A DNA stretch of 64,000 bases, taken from Mytilisepta virgata. Lineage: Eukaryota > Mollusca > Bivalvia > Mytilida > Mytilidae. Shown here piece by piece: positions 47,850 to 60,570 of the stretch. Position 1 is the stretch's first letter; each line of letters opens with the position of its first letter. The notes under the pieces were generated by a model. It was not told the DNA's origin, did not search any database, and saw only the letters and a program-made list of their open reading frames with translations. The stretch lies in NCBI GenBank assembly GCA_028015205.1, contig CM051511.1, positions 32,790,001 to 32,854,000 of the forward strand, in the 5' to 3' direction. The translations under genes and the position numbers were made by a program.

Positions 47850-48970
47850 CTTCATCTTAAACTCTCAACACTATACTTTCGGATATACAAATATGTCTAC
47901 AACTTAAAAGAAGAAAACACATCTCCATAAAACTTAATAAAACAAAACACATTAAAGAATCAATCGTCATGACGTTCACACCACAGTTGTATTCGAGTGA
48001 CACAACCTTATCAATATTCTTTATATCAACAATTTAATGCATTAAATCATCTCTCTCAGTAGATTCGATTTGTCTCTAATTATTGAATTTAATCGAAAAA
48101 GCATTTTAGTTTGAATTTCGGTTACTTTCTAGAAAATGTTGAACTAATTCCATAACAAATTTCTCTTTTGCAAAATCAACTAGCTGGTGCTTCGCGGAAT
48201 TACGCTGCAGCATTCAACTCGAATCTTAACGATTACAAGTTTTTCTGCCTGGCGAGCTTCTTACTCGGTAATTTTGTGTCTTTGCAAGCCTTTTAGACGC
48301 CGAAAGCCGAGTACAATTTCGTATTTTCAACTGACGCCAGTGGTTGATATGAATCTTTGTCTGAATGCAAAACATTTGTGGAGTTACAGAAATGTATCTC
48401 CCTGCAAAACATGTATCTCTTCTCAGGGATATACGATTTAAAATTATCCCCCTGTCAAAATATGGCAACTAAAGGGATATATTCAAAATATATTTCTAAT
48501 TGGATTACATAAGTTTTAACGGATTTTGTAACCCTTGCGCTATAACTTTTATTAACAATTTATAAGGGAAACAATTCTACAGCTGCATAAAATTACTTTT
48601 TTTGTCCTCATATATATACAATTTAAAATTATCTTCTTGCCCAAAAATAGTATCAAAGTAAAGGGAGATGAAAGAAATTTCTATCCGAATTATGTCCCTT
48701 GTGCTATTACATTTAACATTTTACATTACATTCTATAATTCATCATAAAGTTAATCTGTCTCTGAACAAGAACCACTTCATACATACAGTATACATATGT
48801 GTAATTTCAAACATTTCTGCCTTTACTTATCTAAATGATATATCAAAATATTTGCACAATTTCAAGTACGGATGGTTTGATTGTCTCGCTTTTTAAAAAT
48901 GAATTTAAGTAACTCTTCTCTGTTTTAAGCGTTCTGCTGACTTGCAATTTAAATATTATGTATATAGAAT
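47850..48970. other. no recognisable feature
   Basis: Overlapping open frames on both strands at 48.19-48.47 kb show no domain. The rest is AT-rich. Confidence 0.4.
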
Positions 48971-48975
48971 GTACT

Positions 48976-49410
48976 ATAATCAACTCTCGTTTGAGTCAAA
49001 ATTTTCTCGTGGTCCCAAACTTTGTCAGATTTAATTACATGTATTTTATTTTGACTCCTGATGTGTCGAAATTAAATGAGTCAAAATTTCAGTTGTCTCC
49101 AAATAAAATTACGGTACCTATATTAACAAATGCATTTAAAATGTTTTGTACATGTAATACAGACATATCAATTAAGAACAATCGAAGTTCAAAAGTTCAT
49201 CCGAAAATCAATAATTTCAGTTCATTAACCACTGACTGATGTATAAAATTCTCGTCTCAACCTCGTGTTACCTTGACTCGTTATCTTAAGTAATTAGTTA
49301 ATTATTGACAGAGGTTTCATTTAAGAATTAAGTTGTTATTGTGTTTAATTAGCCGCCGCTTAAGCCGAACTACGGATGTGTTGGTTCCCCACAACAAGAG
49401 TTGACTGCAG
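48976..49410. mobile_element. pogo-like MITE
   Basis: Left ATAATCAACTCTCGTTTGAG; right CAAGAGTTGACTGCAG. The ends are inverted and imperfect; the interior is non-coding. Confidence 0.5.
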
Positions 49411-50204
49411 CTTAAACTCAATTTTAAAAGGCAAAACAATGCCTTTATTTGTTGGCTAACAAAAAGATGACTTTCGTGCATCTGTCTAGAATTTTTTCTC
49501 TTAGATTTATTGTCCTGTTTACAACTTTCCTAATACCAATAGCGACTCCACATGAAGAAGTTTGGCGAGGCAAATCAAATTCAATAAATATGTCGATCAC
49601 ATGCTGTCCTGACAGGAAATGTTTGTCAAATTTAATCCATCGTAAACGATTCGAAGCCTATTACTAAATATGAACGGATATGAAGTTATATATATTTATT
49701 CTAATTCAGTACATTTAATGTCGCTTTTCATAAATCCCCGGATGTAACTGTGAATCAGTATAAATCCTAATCAGCAAGATGTTTTGAAGTCTTCTTTAAT
49801 AGTCACGGAAAGACAAAACAATGTAATACACTGAACATAAATAATCAATTATCTTACATGTATGCACATTTTCGTTTTAAGGTTAAACAGTTAGATGTCA
49901 TTTTATATTTAATTCACAAACTGTTACATACCCTAATGATTTTCGTCGATCTACAAAAAACGCAGTTTCAGAAACGTCTTTAGACGTGTGCAATCATTAG
50001 TTAAGCTGTATCTATTAATGTTAAAGTAAATGGAAACCAGTGTTACTTTAGTGAATCTCTAGGGGTATACCATATTCTCTTTTCGACCTCCATAATATTT
50101 CGGAACTTCGGACTTTTTCCAATGTCCTCTCCCCTCCACTGACTATGTTATTCTTGTAAAGATAATTTACAAAAGTCACGACGTACGATTTGAATGTTGT
50201 TGGA

Positions 50205-50450
50205 CATACTTACCCTTCCAGAGCACCTAATGTCACTTCCGGTTCTTTGCTAGTGCTTCCCTTTATTTTTTTCTCTTTAGTTTGTAATTTTCTTTTATTG
50301 TTTTATAATTTTCTTTTATTGTTTTAAATATACATGTATCCATTTGGTGTTTGTCAGTTGTACTGTTCCTCGCCTCTGAATTTCAGCCTATTTTCCCACT
50401 TCCTTGTCGCCTCCGTATTCTTTTGCCGATATTTTGTACAAAATGAAATA
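50205..50450 (+). mobile_element. Penelope-type 3' tail, 5'-truncated copy
   Basis: TACCCTTCCAGAGCACC, CACTTCCGGTTCTTTGCTAG, T-rich DNA, CATTTGGTGTTTGTCAG, then CGTATTCTTTTGCCGAT. Same strand as the other tails. Confidence 0.6.
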
Positions 50451-51073
50451 ATAAATTGTAAAAAAAAATGTGTATAGATGCTTATTAGGCATACGTAGTC
50501 AGCTTTTTATATTTTATTTCTCTGTTTTCGTGACCTTCACAGTTAGGTTGAAGATTTGACATCCAATTTCAATTTGTAATCAAAACATTTGATGTCTTTG
50601 TATACATAAACATTAAAAATATTCATTTCGCCGCCAAAGAGTCTTTTCTAATTCGCTGTTATCAAACAAAATACATAAGTTGCGTATTTTCATACGCTGG
50701 AAATGTCCAAAATATCACGTAATAAATCCTGATACGAGTAAATCTTGTCACAAGTTGTCCTTAAGGAATCATTTTCTGTCAATCTCAAGGGAAATGTTAC
50801 ATCCATATTATACGTGAAATGAATATTTATAAATCAAGCCAGCATCAATCGTTTTTGCATTAATCATGGACTCGTCTTATATGGCAGATAACATTTTTTG
50901 TGTTAAACGATAAGAAAGTGGAAATCTGGCGACACTTTTATTTTTTTCAATGGCTAAACATTACAAAAAAAGATTTTTCATTGGATAATTTTCAGTCCAG
51001 TTTAGGATAAGGAAATGATGGGTTAATTCTTAGCTAACAACTCATACGTGTACATGTCATAAGTCAAAGCAAA

Positions 51074-51406
51074 GAGGGTGGATTTATGGATGGATAATTT
51101 TTTAATGTCCGGTGGCAATTATTACACGCATATCTTGATGTGATATGAATATGATCCTGCTTTGTACTAGACCAACATGCTGAGTAGGATTTTTCACGTG
51201 CTCCTCAGATAGACATATCACCCCTCCCGGCCACATTATACATTTTGTACTGACTCGGAGCAGACCAGTCTTTGCTCTTACTCCTACATTCCGCGTACTT
51301 GGCGAAAATACAGGAAATACCAATTTCCTGTATTTGGTTTGACCCGGCCGGTAATCCAACCCGCGACCTTCCGCATTGGAGCCGAGAACGAGACCACCGA
51401 GGCGGT
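51074..51406 (-). mobile_element. tRNA-derived SINE, family 1
   Basis: Full span from the AATTATCCAT-type end to the tRNA-like head (CCACCGAGGCGG at its edge). It is diverged and has internal deletions. A perfect 10-base duplication, TCAAAGCAAA, lies at 51064-51073 and 51407-51416. Confidence 0.88.
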
Positions 51407-51989
51407 TCAAAGCAAAATATTTCTGTATTTATCTAGGAGACAAAGTGAAATATTTGCACGAATGAAAATTTAAGACGACCTCAAGTGTAATAAATCCTAT
51501 GATAAATTTTGACTACGTCACATTTACGTAATTAAAAGCATGCAGTGATATTTAGGTATACATCCGGTACATTTCAAAATCTGAGGAATTTTATAAGCTC
51601 TCGAAGGGAGCTATTATAGTAGATAGGTCAATTTGTGTTACTGTACTTACAAGATTTCTTTTCTTCAATCGAAAGTTGAGCCTAATTCCCGATCTTGCGT
51701 AAAGACGTTATTACTAAAAGTCGGAACGGGGCGGGACGGAACATGAAAATAAAACGGAACAGAAACCGAAGATGTCCTGATATACCCTTCTTAAAAAAGC
51801 TTCGGGAGCTCATCAGGTAACGCCTGCCTCATATTAGCGAGCGCTTATGGGAGCATATGTGTCATTTAGAAAAGTGTTTGTTTAATGGGGGCAGCCATTA
51901 TGTCATCCGAAGTGAACTTATTTGTTAAAGCGAATATGGCCATATTGTGCTACAAAAAGTTTCGTTCGCCCGAAACGAAGTAAGTAAAG

Positions 51990-52070
51990 TAAGGGAAATA
52001 ACTTGCTTCAAATTATAATTTAAGAGTCGGAATCGTTATACCGGAAATGAGTTTCTGGAAAGGACTATTG
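51990..52070 (-). repeat. solo arm of the 55.7 kb foldback
   Basis: CTTCAAATTATAATTTAAGA, then GTCGGAATCGTTATACCGGA and GAGTTTCTGGAAAGGACTAT, matching the right arm of 55712-56122. Confidence 0.7.
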
Positions 52071-52866
52071 CTGTGCTCGCATCATTGGCCACGCCAACAG
52101 CATATTACTTTCGCTGTTGTTCGAAGTTAAGTATTCTGTTTTTATGATTATGTAACATTATCAACCACTGCAATTTAAAAACATGTCGCTTATATTGCTA
52201 GTTTCCATTTACTTTTATCTACCTATACGGCGTTATTAGTTCATCGTCCCACACAGTCATCGATGATATTTTGAAAAAGATAATTTGTGATAAAGTTTAG
52301 GTTAATAATCTCCCCTACTTTTTAACCTTTTTGTCAGTAATATGCCATATATATTTCATTGTGGCGGTAGCCGAAATATTCTGAGAGAAATACCTCGTTA
52401 TTAACACTTTAGTTATCATATTTGCGAGCAAAATAAGCTATAAAATGTCAACGCCGAAGTTAAATTTCATTGGTGAAGATCTACGTGTACCATAAAAGGT
52501 TTGTGTTACGTTTTGTCGTTCAGCTCTATAGCGTAATGCCATCTCGTAGTAAAATATTTTCAAAGGTCAGAAAGAAAGTGTGGCTGGTAAACAGCACGTG
52601 CTATATCCAACAAGCCTTTTACGCTTCAGTTTTTGCGATTTGACCTTAAAGAGGTTTGACTATGGTAAGAGCATAAGTGTTGTTAATTATCTTACAGGTT
52701 ATTTTTGTCGTTCGGAAGAACGTCTAATACGTTGCTATGTTCGGAAGTTGAAAATAAACATTCAATTAAAACAATATAGCTTTAATAAAAAATATTTCTT
52801 ACAACTCAAATACTCACGGTATGTCTAGACTATTATAATTTTGAACGCCAACTATAGTATGAGATT

Positions 52867-53404
52867 TATACACACTAGCTACAATAATGTAGCTCCTTTG
52901 ACAACTTCTGACTCCGTGGAGCTACAAAGCGGTCCCATTACTCGTAATTGAGCAGCCAGGTGTGATTCACATTTCCACCATTATCAGTTAAAATAAAGCA
53001 ACATACCATCAGCTAACAGGGGATTTCCAATCCAGAAATTTGGCATTCAAAATTTCCACCCATATTTTGAATGGTTTGTTTTCTTTTCAACTCCGGTCGG
53101 GATTCTCACTAAAGTCACGTTCCAAATAAGGAAGTTTCTATTGAGAAATACTATTTCCCGCGATATTATCAGTCGTAGTCGTAAGTAAGGATTAACTGTC
53201 ATGGCGGAAAGAAAACAATTTTGAAACCGACAAAATGACAAGATGTGCAAAACAACGACTTTACATTTATTATGCTGGAAATTATACAGTTCAATGATAT
53301 TTCAGGTAAACACGACCTCTTATTTGCTACATTACGAGTAATAGGACCGCTTTGTAGCCTCGCCGAGTCAAAAGTTGTGTATAAGTGTAGCTAGTATACA
53401 CACA
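52867..53404. mobile_element. element with ~80-base terminal inverted repeats
   Basis: Left arm 52867-52954 and right arm 53325-53404 pair through GCTACAAAGCGGTCC.ATTA and CTAGCTACA, with one gap. The centre holds a 67-codon frame on - (53047-53250) with no firm domain. Confidence 0.8.
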
Positions 53405-54053
53405 TGCACTGGATTATCCACGTGGACTATCGCGGTGTTCTTCTAACGAGGAGATGTATACATCGAAACGAGTTGGATATGTCTTATGACATGTATTACG
53501 TGTTGAAAATTTAAAGTACTTTTTCGAACCTCGTTAAATACAAAATAAATTCAGTAAAGAATATTTCATAATTTTCTAAAAACTAAATATAAACAAACGA
53601 TTCTTGGAGCATCTACTATTTAAAATCGCTATGATCATGATGATTGGTGAAGGTAATCAAAATTAACCTTTGAAATTTTAGATACAAATGAGGTATTTGA
53701 AAAAGTCTGATTATCAAATGAGTATGCTTAAGTCATACGATTTGCTTGATTTCTTGTAAAAAGTTAACTAAAAATTTATACCTAAGTTTTAATAACGATG
53801 ATTTCAGTGTGTATGTATATGGATTCAGCCTCAAATGGCCTTTTAATCATTTCCGTTTTCAATCTATTTTGTTCTGCTGACGGAAATTAAAAAAAAACTT
53901 AAACCTTGGAATCCAAAGGCCGGAAATTTATAACATTAATGTCAAGTCTAGAACTTTTCTGTTTATTTGACCGTTACTTAAACTTGTGAATTTTATGTGA
54001 AGAACTAAATGATTATTGTTGCTTACATTTTATGTGGCCGGTAGAGAATCTTC

Positions 54054-54071
54054 GGGGGGGGGGGGGGGGGG
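54054..54071 (+). repeat. 18-base poly-G run
   Basis: Abuts the 5' end of the SINE that follows. Confidence 0.95.
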
Positions 54072-54340
54072 TGCTCGGTGACCGAGTGGTTTAGGTAGTT
54101 CGTCGTGACTACAAATGATCGCTAGCCTGTCAACGCTGAGGTTGTGAGTTCGAATCTCACCTGTTGCGGGGTGTGTTCGACTCCGATCTTAATTGACAAG
54201 GACTGCCAATTTTCCTACCGAAGGTCGGTGGTTCTCTCCAGGTACTCCGACTTCCTCCACCAATAAAAACTGGCCGCCGCGAAATAGCCAAATGTGCTTA
54301 AAACGGCGTAAAACCCCAAATAAATAAATAAATAAATAAA
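54071..54340 (+). mobile_element. tRNA-derived SINE, family 2
   Basis: The tRNA-like head has A-box GACCGAGTGGTTTAGG and B-box GAGTTCGAATCTCACC. The body has CTACCGAAGGTCGGTGGTTC and GCGTAAAACCCC. The tail is (AAAT)n. Inverse of the 20.6 kb copy. I could not find a clean target duplication. Confidence 0.85.
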
Positions 54341-54779
54341 AACTAAGATTCTAATTCACAATGGTTTTCTTGGATCAAATAGTTTTACTCTTTCAACTAA
54401 TTCATAAGTTATCCTTATAGCACCTCAACAATAATGTTTTATTTTGTATACCGTATGCCATATAATATATCAGAATACAGTTAACAAAGTATTGCTGAAC
54501 ATGAAATGCAATTACTATCGGAGGTATTGAAATCTTCTTTTCAGGATATTTCAGTCTGATCTGTAGTGAAAATGGTAAGATTTGCTTTCTTAAATACCCA
54601 TTTACGACTGTTTCTCGAAACAGATTAGGTTTTTGTCATAAGAAGTCATCCAAATACACCAATAATGATACAGACTAATGGTAACGTATTAACTGAAAAT
54701 CTGATTATGCCGGTTATTTCCTGCAAACAGTCATCAGACAATGTTTGCAAATTAACCAATACGTGACAAATGGAGAAAA

Positions 54780-54782
<3 letters not shown>

Positions 54783-54813
<31 letters not shown>
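54783..54813 (+). repeat. 31-base poly-A run
   Basis: Homopolymer with no SINE or processed gene attached upstream. Confidence 0.9.
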
Positions 54814-54815
<2 letters not shown>

Positions 54816-54829
54816 ACATGAAAGTCAAA

Positions 54830-55705
54830 CCAATATATATCTGCGCCACCTATTTTTTCAAACCATATCTTTTGTGCCAATGAAATAGTCATTTATTTGC
54901 GCCATCGTTAATACATTCATTGTTTTACTTTAAATAAATCTATCCAAAAAAACACAACTGAACGACTTTCCTCCTCTTTTATCCAAGCTTGGTACCGGCA
55001 GTTTTAACACTGGCAGAGTTAAAATCATTTATTGTAAAATACGATAAACTAAAACGTTGAACGACAGTCTATTTATTTACAGTTAAAATCCAGTTAAGTA
55101 TCTGTACAGTTTAACTAGTGGCTGGTATTTTTAACTCAAAGTGCAAACATACCACATCGTAATGTAGATAGGTATATTATCAACAGGTGATTTACAGGTA
55201 AGTTTGGCGCAGTTGAATTTCATTTAAAACTATGAAAAATATAGACAGTGGCGCAATTGAATCGTTTTGAATATGCCAATTGGCGCAAATGGATTCCGGC
55301 CTATTAAAGGGCCTCGTCAAAAATATTTAAATTGTTATTTATTGAAAACATTCTTCAACAGATAAGCTACAATAAAAAAAATACATAATAAGCAATCAGC
55401 ATACGGTATCACTAAAGAATCAAGATATTTGTTGAACTGTTATGATGTTACTATATGTTAAATGACTGAATCAAATTCAACCTTAAATAAATGTCTTAAA
55501 TAGATCGTTCTCCTATACCGAGGTGGTCCACATTAGCGTAGAAATTGGTTTTTAACTCTTTTTATTGTTGATTTTCAAGTAAAGATAAAACTTTTATGTA
55601 CAAATCTGATTTTTATAGTCAAGTAGAATAGCTTCTTATTATGGCTGTAGGTAATCAGGCTGCGAAATCCGGGAAGTACAGGGATATTTGTCGTTTCCAA
55701 CTGCC
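54830..55705. other. no recognisable feature
   Basis: AT-rich DNA. Four short GCGCCA/GGCGCA motifs are scattered here but no larger order is visible. Confidence 0.35.
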
Positions 55706-55711
55706 TCCTTA

Positions 55712-56122
55712 CTATAGTCCTTTTCAGAAACTCATTTCCGTTATCACGACTCTGAATCTAAAATTTCTAAATTTGAAGCAAGTGATTTTCCTTTCTGGGA
55801 CGTAGTACAGGTTAGCTGCAGTGCAGAGCAACCAGTAGGACTTAAATAGAAATTATTTATTACTTTGATATACAAATATTTCCAGCTTTATACTCAAATT
55901 TGATTACAAAGTATGTTGGAAGCAAAAAGATCGTAAGTAGTTCACAAATTTATATAAACCAAACATTACGTGCAAATTAACAAAGTTCAAAAACAGTTCA
56001 TCCTTTACTCTGCACTGCAGCGAACCAGTACTACGTCCCAGAAAGGAAAAATAACTTTCTTCAAATTATAATTTTAGAGTCAGAATCGTGATACCGGAAA
56101 CGAGTTTCTGAAAAGGGCTATA
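55712..56122. mobile_element. foldback element with ~115-base arms
   Basis: Arms 55712-55828 and 56009-56122 are inverted: CTATAGTCCTTTTCAGAAAC, CTTTCTGGGACGTAGTAC and GCTGCAGTGCAGAG against their complements. CTATA lies at both outer edges. Confidence 0.85.
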
Positions 56123-56234
56123 GCTGGAGAGAGGCAGGAGGTAGCTATCTCTGCACTCCTCGCATGTTGCCTGTGGCAGGTGTATCAAAAATTGCAACAC
56201 TTTCACAATATGTTTCCTATGTCATGTATGTGTA

Positions 56235-56510
56235 AATATGGTCCCCAGCTTTTGAAAATCAAAATTCCAAAACCTTATAGCGAATCTACATTTAATGTAT
56301 GACAATACTGTATAGAAATAAAATCCATAAACTAAGTTTAAAATGAAAGAGGAGTTTAAATCATAGCCAAATTTTTGAAAATCAAAATTATAAAACCTTA
56401 TTGTGTAGCTACATACATGACATATGTACAAAATGACATATGGTGTTTGACAATACTGTGTATAAATAAAATTCATAAAGTGAAAAATTGAGAGAGGCGA
56501 TTAAGGTGGG
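56235..56510 (+). repeat. two units of the ~170-base repeat seen at 25 kb
   Basis: TTTTGAAAATCAAAATT..AAAACCTTA and GACAATACTGT.TA.AAATAAA recur twice, followed by GAGAGAGG. Confidence 0.7.
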
Positions 56511-58015
56511 TACCTAAATCCGCTAAATTACGGATTTTCATGAATTTTTACATGTAGCTAGAATATTCTAAATTGCATCTAAATATCGAAAATTTTTATG
56601 TTCAGCTTTTACATTTCTTCAATAAGATTGATTTAAAATCATCGAAAAAAGGACTTTTACTGTAGAACTGCCGAAAAAAAATTATTTAAATTCAAATCGT
56701 CATTTCTCAAAAAGTGATCCCTAGAATTTTCTATACATTTGTAAGTACTATATGTTATTGCTTTCAACTTTTTCGTTTTAATGATGCTAAATAAACATAG
56801 GATCACCAGCTTCTTTTTCGTTGTAGAAATCACTCAACTATAGAAAACAATAAAAATCTACATTTTTTATCGCAACGTAGTGACCACGTTACGGTCTTTT
56901 TGGCTTTCTGACGCTTATTTTCACTCTTCATTACAGTAATCAATCTAACATATTAAAAAAACGAATCTGGTGACCCCTAATAAAATTTATATCAATAAAA
57001 AGAGAACTTCAATAGCAATAATATATCAGGCTTTTTTGTAATTCTATTGACTGGATTTTGAGAAATAATTTAAAGTCAAAATATTTGATTTTTTTATCTA
57101 ATTTAGTATCTTTGGATTGTTATTTTGGAACGATAACTACATGCATTCTATGTATTTGCCCATCAAGTTGACAAAATTTGAAACACCATATTTCGGGAAA
57201 TATTAAAGGGACATATATTATTTTTTTGATATTCTGATTCAGTTCAATATACTCTAGCTGCATGCTAAATTTTACAAAAATTTGAAATATAGATCAGTTA
57301 GTTTGAAGACCCATTGGTGGACTTGGGTTGTTTTCTGCTCTATGGTCGGGTTGTTGTCTCTTTGAAATACTCCCCGTTTCCATTCTCTATTCTATTAGTT
57401 CGCTGCAATTTTGATCTTGCAATAACGTTTATATTATTTCAGGGCGGAAGTCCTGAAAATTGTTTTCTAAGGTCAGACAAGCGTTTTGACTGGTTTAATG
57501 GCTGACAGAATATAAATTACACGACTTCTTAGTGTATTTATCAATATCGTACTTAAACACATTTGTCTCAAACGGATTCTTGTTACTTATATTTGCATTA
57601 ATTTGATGGGTAAATATCTTTTGTTATTCTTTGTTTTATAAGGATAAGAAATTTTAGTGCCAACAATCCATTTAGTTTGATTACTTTTGTCAAATCTTAA
57701 TGGAAACAGAGAAAAATGGAAATGCTACTTTTACAACTTGAACATAAAAAAATATATCATAAGAGAGGAACAATATCGGAGATAATAACAATTACGGAAT
57801 TATATTGATACAAGTATGATGATATCGGCTTAAAACTACTTTGTAGGACAGAGTTCTGTTTATAAAAATCCGACCATCTTTTTTTCTTAAACATTACTAA
57901 TTTAGAGAATATCTTATCCATTTTGACAATGTGTATATTAAAGTTGTCTAAAGTGTATGTTTACAGAAGTCTGCATTTTCTTTGAGATTACTGATTAAGA
58001 TATTGTTACTTAAAA
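56511..58015. other. no gene; short repeat fragment at 57302-57402
   Basis: 57302-57402 is the inverse of the start of the 27.86 kb repeat (TTGAAGACCCATTGGTGG, GGTCGGGTTGTTGTCTCTTT, CCATTCTCTATTC). The rest is AT-rich. Confidence 0.55.
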
Positions 58016-58019
58016 TTTA

Positions 58020-58250
58020 CATTTTAAATTTTGTGAAAACTAAGTAGCATTTCTCTCGTTCATAGATCTGTCCTTAGATGGTTTTTTCTGTAAAATTTGG
58101 GCCTTTTTTAATTTGCCCTTTAACGTTTTGGACGATTGTTTTGTAGGTTTTTTTTCAAGATTTTAGGCCTTGAGCAAAACTGATTTGTCCTAATTCGATA
58201 AAATGTGCAACTTTTGTGCATAATTGGTATCAAAAGTCTATTTTACGGTC
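58020..58250 (+). repeat. dispersed repeat shared with 35.34 kb
   Basis: Same ordered blocks as the 35.34 kb copy, moderately diverged. Confidence 0.5.
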
Positions 58251-58591
58251 TTGACAGACAAAGATTTGATTTATAAGATTAATTGTATAAGAATTTTGTA
58301 ATTAAGACTCAGTTTACACTGTATAAACTTTATGACCAATCTTATGAAACCATACAAAATATGCCTCTATGTGATTTATTCCCGTAATTAAAGCGCTACA
58401 GCTGGATATACACTTTCATCTACTCTTTTATGTGTACCAGGAGTTACAAATGCTATAACATTTACATGCGACGATTTAACAATTAAATTAACTTTACTAA
58501 ATCTAATAAATGTAACAATATTGAAAACTAATCGGTATTCATTGGTAAAACTAATAAACAAATCGTTACACAATTTTCAATTTAAATTCCT

Positions 58592-58989
58592 TTAAGGATG
58601 ATCGCTGGTATAATAGGAAATAAATAGGATTTGAAATAGGTGTTTTAGTTTGAGAGAACATATGAATAGTAAACAAATAAGCAAGAAAAAATATAGGTTC
58701 ATGTGCTTATTTTAGAGCTACAAGGCCTTGAAAATTTGCAGGAAATAGGTTTTCTCTGGATTTTTAATTGTCTTTGCATTGACAACTTCAGTCTCTCAAA
58801 AATGAATGAAAAAATAAAAAGGATTCCATAAAATTTTGTCAAATACCATTTTAAGGTATATATGATTGAATTATAAAAGAAAAAGTGGGGGTTCATGGGC
58901 AAAAAATTTCATTTTTAAGAAATGGATAAAACCCGAGGATTCCGAAAATCTGACAAAAAGACCAAAACATGACCAGCGAGCATCCTTAA
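58592..58989 (+). mobile_element. TTAA-type MITE, copy 3 (complete)
   Basis: TTAAGGATGATCGCTGGT and ACCAGCGAGCATCCTTAA are inverted ends with TTAA on each side. 398 bases, non-coding, closely related to 47.4 kb. Confidence 0.9.
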
Positions 58990-59799
58990 GTTAATTTACG
59001 ATTTTCTGATGACTCAGGCACAAAGAACTGTCCTATGTTCGCTCAACTCAAGTACAACAACATAACCAAATTTCGCGGAATATCAAGGGCTCACCAACAG
59101 TGGATTGCACAAACCGACGCAGACACTATTAAAAGTTAAACGTAGGATATTTGGATATTTCCAGTATTTTTAGTAGCAAGAATTTTATTCGGATAAAGAG
59201 ATCAATCGAAAATGCCATGTTAGGCCATCAACAACGTACAAAATAATTATCCTTAATTTTCATCGTACTGGAAAATAGGGTTTTCTTTTAAATTATCGTA
59301 TCGTACCGCATACATGTAATTAGGCAAAATATACAGATACATACGTTGCTGTGCTATATTCTGTGGTTCATCGTCAAAATAATTGCCTGTTACAGTGTTA
59401 TGGTGTCCGTGTATTTGTCCGAAGATAATAACGCTTCATCCGTCAAATCTGATATAATTGGTTTACCGACTACAGTTCAAAGTAGCAAATATTCTTTTCT
59501 TCTTACCAAAGAAATGTCAATGGGTTTACATATCAATTTATCATTTCTTGAACTTATTTTGTCACGAAAATGGATATCATTTTTCATCAAAGACATTTTT
59601 TCCCATCATATAAATGTTTCCTTACCATAGTTCAAAGTAAAGTTTTACCAATAAGTAAATTACATGTGGAACTTTAAATGGATTGCCTTATAATCTTATT
59701 TTCAAATGGTACTTTTGTTTGTACCTGAATGTTGCTATAAGTGTTAAAGCCTGTTTGGTTGGATTTCTTACAAGTTTGTTTTATTTTTATTTATTTTTG

Positions 59800-60173
59800 T
59801 GTCGCCTGCGGAACGCATGGTCGACACATAGGGAACACTATCTGTGGTCTTGCGTCCTCACACTTTTCTTCTATCCTCAACTACTCGTAAACCACTCAAA
59901 GGAATTTGATGAAACTTTCTCTGTGCATTAACCTTAATGCACAGGCGTGCATATATATTTCATTTTTAGAAAATTTTATTTTTTTTGTGTAAAAATTGAC
60001 ATTTTTGAAAAAAGGGAGTTGTCAAAACTTCTATCCTCAACTACTTCATAACCGCGCAAGGCAATTTGATGAAACTTTCTCTGTGCATTAACCTAAATGC
60101 AAAGGTGTGCATATATATTTCATTTTTAGAAAATTTTTATATCTTTTGTAAAAATTGACGTCCGCAGGCGACA
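59800..60173. mobile_element. MITE with TGTCGCCTGCGGA ends and internal duplication
   Basis: TGTCGCCTGCGGA (59800-59812) is perfectly inverted at 60161-60173. Inside, about 135 bases containing TTCTATCCTCAACTACT, GATGAAACTTTCTCTGTGCA and GTGCATATATATTTCATTTT occur twice in tandem (from 59869 and from 60029). Confidence 0.88.
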
Positions 60174-60314
60174 AATGTCTTTCTTGGAAGACTCACACAA
60201 TTTTTTTTTTGTTTAGTGTTTATTATTTTATTTTTATTATCTTTTTCTTTGGGGGGGGTCCAGAAGTTTTGGTCTAGAGCGTACCGAAAAAGTTTAATCC
60301 ATACACTCTAGAAA

Positions 60315-60570
60315 CGACAATTCTCAACTTGCGGATATTGGAGTTGTCTCCCATATGCATGAGTTATCTATTTTTTTTCTGAAAATATTGAATCTGGGGA
60401 GGCCCAATAAATAAATTCGAAAGCATATCATTAATGTGTGTGAAAGAAAAAATATTTGGCAGAAAAATGACAATTTTTCAATTACTTTCCATGAAACTCA
60501 CTTTCTCAAAAGAGCAGATAACTCCGTAAATGGGATTGTCTTTATAGATGTACCAAAAATGGAGAATACC
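60315..60570. mobile_element. MITE related to 36.33 kb
   Basis: ACTTGCGGATATTGGAGTTG, TCTCCCATATGCATGAGTTA, then GATAACTCCGTAAATGGGA and ACCAAAAATGGAGAATACC. Same order as 36.33 kb with a longer centre. Confidence 0.65.

Noticed and set aside
51102..51410. 102-codon open frame on -
   Set aside because: Lies entirely inside a family 1 SINE.
53047..53250. Possible second transposase helix-turn-helix inside the 52.87 kb element (NPYLRLRLIISREIVFLN)
   Set aside because: The resemblance to Tc1-type starts is too weak and breaks off at once; kept only as part of the element description.
54071..54175. Apparent Leu/Ser-type tRNA
   Set aside because: Same body and AAAT tail as the 20.6 kb SINE; the acceptor stem does not close.
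59346..59630. 94-codon open frame with a hydrophobic start
   Set aside because: AT-rich chance frame without a domain; the hydrophobic residues follow from base composition.
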